A DNA stretch of 64,000 nucleotides. It comes from Algibacter miyuki (GTDB lineage: Bacteria; Bacteroidota; Bacteroidia; Flavobacteriales; Flavobacteriaceae). The notes under the pieces were generated by a model. The model was not told the origin of the DNA and searched no databases. It saw only the letters and a list, made by a program, of their open reading frames with translations. Position numbers and translations under genes: made by a program. Each line of letters begins with the position of its first letter. Position 1 is the stretch's first letter. The DNA lies in the NCBI RefSeq assembly GCF_030409805.1, contig NZ_JAUFQP010000016.1:1-64000 (forward strand), given 5' to 3'. Shown here piece by piece: positions 61,766-64,000 of this stretch.

Positions 61766-63694
61766 ATGAAATTAAAAAATAGCAGTTTAACAACTCTGTT
61801 TTTGCTGGTTACCATAGCGTGTTTTTCGCAATATGGGATACAAAAAAAAGCAGATAACCTTTTTAATAAATATTCCTTTGTTGATGCAGCTGAAACCTAC
61901 AAAAGCTTAATCGAAAAGGATTTTAATTCTGATTACGCCACGCGTCAGTTGGCCGACAGTTACGCATTTATGAGAAATCCTGATAGCGCTGTCGTTTATT
62001 ATAAAAAAGTAGTTGAGCAAGAAAACATTCCTGTTGAATATTATTACAACTACGCGCAGGCACTTCGTGGGAGCAAAAATTACGAAGCCTACCGCCAATG
62101 GATGACTAAATATAAAGATGAAGGCGGTATTATAAATGAAACCTACTTGTCTGAAGACAAAAACTTTTTAGAGTCTATTTTTAACGCGAAACAACAATAC
62201 TTTTTATCCGAAATTAAATTCAATTCAAAGTATAGCGATTTCGGGGCCGTTGAACATAATGGAAATATTTATTTCACTTCCGCGAGGGACGAAGGTGTTC
62301 TAACTAAAAAAACGTATGGCTGGAATCACGAGCCTTTCCTTGATATATATAAAACTAACAAAAGCGACAATGACACTGTTGTAAACCATAAATCAAAATT
62401 AAAAGGTAGCATTAATTCTGTTTTTCACGATGGCCCAATAACCATATCTAAAGATGGGAATACTATTTATTTTTCTCGAAACGATTTCAATAAAAATGTT
62501 TTAGGTAAAGATGAAGATGGAACTACCAATTTAAAGATTTACCGAGCAACATTAACCGATGGAAAATGGAAAAATATAGAAGAGCTTAACTTCAATAGTA
62601 ACACCTACTCTACCGGACATCCAGCATTAAATAATGATGGCACAAAATTATATTTCGCGTCTAATATGCCAGGTGGATATGGAGGTTCAGATATCTATTC
62701 AGCAACAATAGCTGCAGACGGAACTATAGGCAAACCCGAAAATGTTGGTGCTATTATCAATACTTCTAAAAACGAACGTTTCCCTTTTGTCAATAGTGAG
62801 AACGTATTATTCTTTTCATCAGACGGACACCAAGGTTTAGGCCTATTAGATATTTTTGCTTCGGTTACAAATAAGGAAAAAAAAATTACGCATGTAATTA
62901 ATTTGGGCGTTCCTGTAAACTCAGCCAAAGATGATTTTTCATTCTCTTTAAATCAAGATGGTTTGTCGGGATATTTCGCATCAAACCGGGACGGTGGTGT
63001 TGGTAGCGATGATATTTATGCTTTTGATAGAGTCCCTCAATTATACCTTGAAGGCACAATTACAGATAATAAAACCAACGTTGCTATTCCAGAAGCTATT
63101 ATTAATTTACTAGATTTAAAAGGGCAAATAATAACTACTATTAAAACAGATAAAGATGGGTTTTATGAAGTCTCTATAGACCGTGATTCCGATTATAAAC
63201 TTCAAGTTATAAAAGAAGGCTATGTTGAAGCATCTCGTCCAATATCTTCTAATAAAATGGATCAAAAAGCATTTAAGTTAGTTGAAGATTTTAAACTAAG
63301 CCAAGTAGAAAAAGTTAAACCAATCTACCCTTTTGTTGAGTTACCTCCTATTTATTTTGACTTTGATCAATCTAAAATTAGAAATCAAGATATTTCAGAA
63401 TTAGACAGAATTGTAGATTTAATGACCAACAAATATCCAGAAATGGTTATAGCTATAGAATCGCATACAGATTCACGTGGTCCTACTTCATATAACAAAA
63501 CGTTATCTATAGACCGCGCTAATGCAACGTATCAATATTTAATAGATCATGGCGTTGATAAAACGAGAATTGCATCATACGATGGTTTTGGTGAAGAAAA
63601 ACTAACCAATGCATGCGATGGCTCTATAAAATGTTCTAGAGAAGCGCATCAAAAAAATAGAAGAACTCAATTTATTGTTTCTAAAATTGAATAA
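61766..63694 (+). CDS. OmpA-family protein with PD40 repeats (copy 2)
   Basis: The protein has 642 residues with the same domain order as its neighbour: signal (SSLTTLFLLVTIACFSQ), TPR-like part, PD40 (LYFASNMPGGYGGSDIYSA, GYFASNRDGGVGSDDIYAF), CarboxypepD_reg-like part and OmpA C-terminus (IYFDFDQSKIRNQDISEL, IESHTDSRGPTSYNKTLSIDRANATYQYL). The two proteins align end to end and differ mostly by conservative changes, so this is a tandem duplication, diverged rather than recent. It is 66 nt downstream of copy 1. Confidence 0.92.
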   Translation: MKLKNSSLTTLFLLVTIACFSQYGIQKKADNLFNKYSFVDAAETYKSLIEKDFNSDYATRQLADSYAFMRNPDSAVVYYKKVVEQENIPVEYYYNYAQALRGSKNYEAYRQWMTKYKDEGGIINETYLSEDKNFLESIFNAKQQYFLSEIKFNSKYSDFGAVEHNGNIYFTSARDEGVLTKKTYGWNHEPFLDIYKTNKSDNDTVVNHKSKLKGSINSVFHDGPITISKDGNTIYFSRNDFNKNVLGKDEDGTTNLKIYRATLTDGKWKNIEELNFNSNTYSTGHPALNNDGTKLYFASNMPGGYGGSDIYSATIAADGTIGKPENVGAIINTSKNERFPFVNSENVLFFSSDGHQGLGLLDIFASVTNKEKKITHVINLGVPVNSAKDDFSFSLNQDGLSGYFASNRDGGVGSDDIYAFDRVPQLYLEGTITDNKTNVAIPEAIINLLDLKGQIITTIKTDKDGFYEVSIDRDSDYKLQVIKEGYVEASRPISSNKMDQKAFKLVEDFKLSQVEKVKPIYPFVELPPIYFDFDQSKIRNQDISELDRIVDLMTNKYPEMVIAIESHTDSRGPTSYNKTLSIDRANATYQYLIDHGVDKTRIASYDGFGEEKLTNACDGSIKCSREAHQKNRRTQFIVSKIE

Positions 63695-63716
63695 ATAAAC
63701 GAAATCGATAATAATT

Positions 63717-63762
63717 AGAAAAGTCATCAAGAACAACTTATGTTTTTGATGACTTTTCTTTT
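63717..63762 (+). terminator. Rho-independent terminator closing the adhesin locus
   Basis: AGAAAAGTCATCAA and TTGATGACTTTTCT form a 14-bp stem, then CTTTTT. It lies about 25 nt after the second OmpA-family stop and probably ends the transcript from about 47.8 kb. Confidence 0.88.
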
Positions 63763-63925
63763 TACAAAACTTTAAAATCATCAAACAAAACGTATCATTT
63801 TTGAACTAAAAAAACGAGACTTCATTACCTTTGTTATATCATAACTTTGTTAAATTAACAAACTAAAAATTTTCCTTTTCAGAAAAAAATATTATTTTAA
63901 ACATTAATTCTAAACCAATCTATCC

Positions 63926-64000
63926 ATGTCTATAAAAAAGACAATTATTACTATAACGAGCTTATTTATTGTTATGCTCTTTTTGAGTGCTTCTAGCTGC
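63926..64000 (+). CDS. 5' end of a lipoprotein gene (truncated by window)
   Basis: An ATG at 63926 opens 25 codons to the window end: a Lys-rich start, hydrophobic ITSLFIVMLFLSASSC, and a Cys in lipobox position (ASSC). The product beyond residue 25 is not visible, so no function can be proposed. Confidence 0.65.
   Translation, partial: MSIKKTIITITSLFIVMLFLSASSC

Noticed and set aside
1..64000. tRNA genes, IS elements, prophage or integrase
   Set aside because: I saw no cloverleaf with T-loop GTTCRA, no transposase or integrase motifs and no terminal inverted repeats. A tRNAscan or ISfinder run would be needed for certainty.

Overview
The window reads as the chromosome of a marine-type Flavobacteriaceae (Bacteroidota). 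The coding sequence is AT-rich, Shine-Dalgarno sites are weak or absent, and many genes are preceded by the Bacteroidota -7 box TAnnTTTG. The content is also typical: a fused alpha/beta branched-chain E1 dehydrogenase, a SUI1-like factor, DUF1835, DUF3822, DUF4126, PorP/SprF, a gliding-type C-terminal domain and TonB-system ExbD. No phage, insertion sequence, CRISPR array, tRNA or 5S/16S/23S rRNA gene was found.

Layout. 1-2.1 kb holds two damaged genes, an aldo/keto reductase with two compensating indels and a secreted protein with one indel, plus a possible membrane-protein remnant between them. 2.2-10.4 kb has an orphan ExbD, the divergent fused E1, and a six-gene co-directional run (2OG-Fe oxygenase, SUI1 factor, DUF1835, nucleoside phosphorylase, solute-binding-like protein, TlpA-like lipoprotein) closed by a strong terminator. 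10.5-12.0 kb is NAD(P)HX repair. 12.1-17.2 kb is the complete threonine operon (fused thrA, thrB, thrC). It is preceded by a Thr-rich 35-codon leader peptide and a terminator hairpin, the arrangement expected of transcription attenuation. 17.2-20.4 kb has two exported carbohydrate-active proteins (DUF1080, DUF5060/GH140-like) and a Cys-rich secreted protein. 20.5-27.6 kb has a hybrid histidine kinase, gcvT-glsA-epimerase, a pterin dehydratase, YebC and a Gfo/Idh oxidoreductase. 27.8-32.5 kb has an NYN protein and a lipid A/Kdo-related operon (kdsB, HAD, CAT-like, KdnB-like oxidase, acyltransferase). 32.6-39.3 kb has DUF4126, a RecD-like helicase, a DUF3822-rsmD run, RNase P RNA and dnaX. 39.4-47.6 kb has a lipoprotein, Hsp20, DUF3095, miaE, a beta-barrel protein, a ppk-ppx pair and sixA.

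47.8-63.7 kb is the most distinctive region. It is a co-directional surface-adhesin locus: a small exported protein, a 3377-residue HYR-repeat protein with a type IX secretion (type B) C-terminal domain, its PorP/SprF-like partner, and two tandem paralogous OmpA/PD40 proteins. The giant gene carries two blocks (4 and 11 units) of nearly identical 258-bp repeats.

The most interesting regulatory signals are four. They are the thr leader/attenuator, an A10 slippery run in dnaX placed exactly where a gamma-like short form would end, a dispersed inverted structured repeat present in two copies 9.6 kb apart, and an 18-bp hairpin overlapping the probable hsp20 promoter. No clearly new multi-gene system could be demonstrated from sequence alone.
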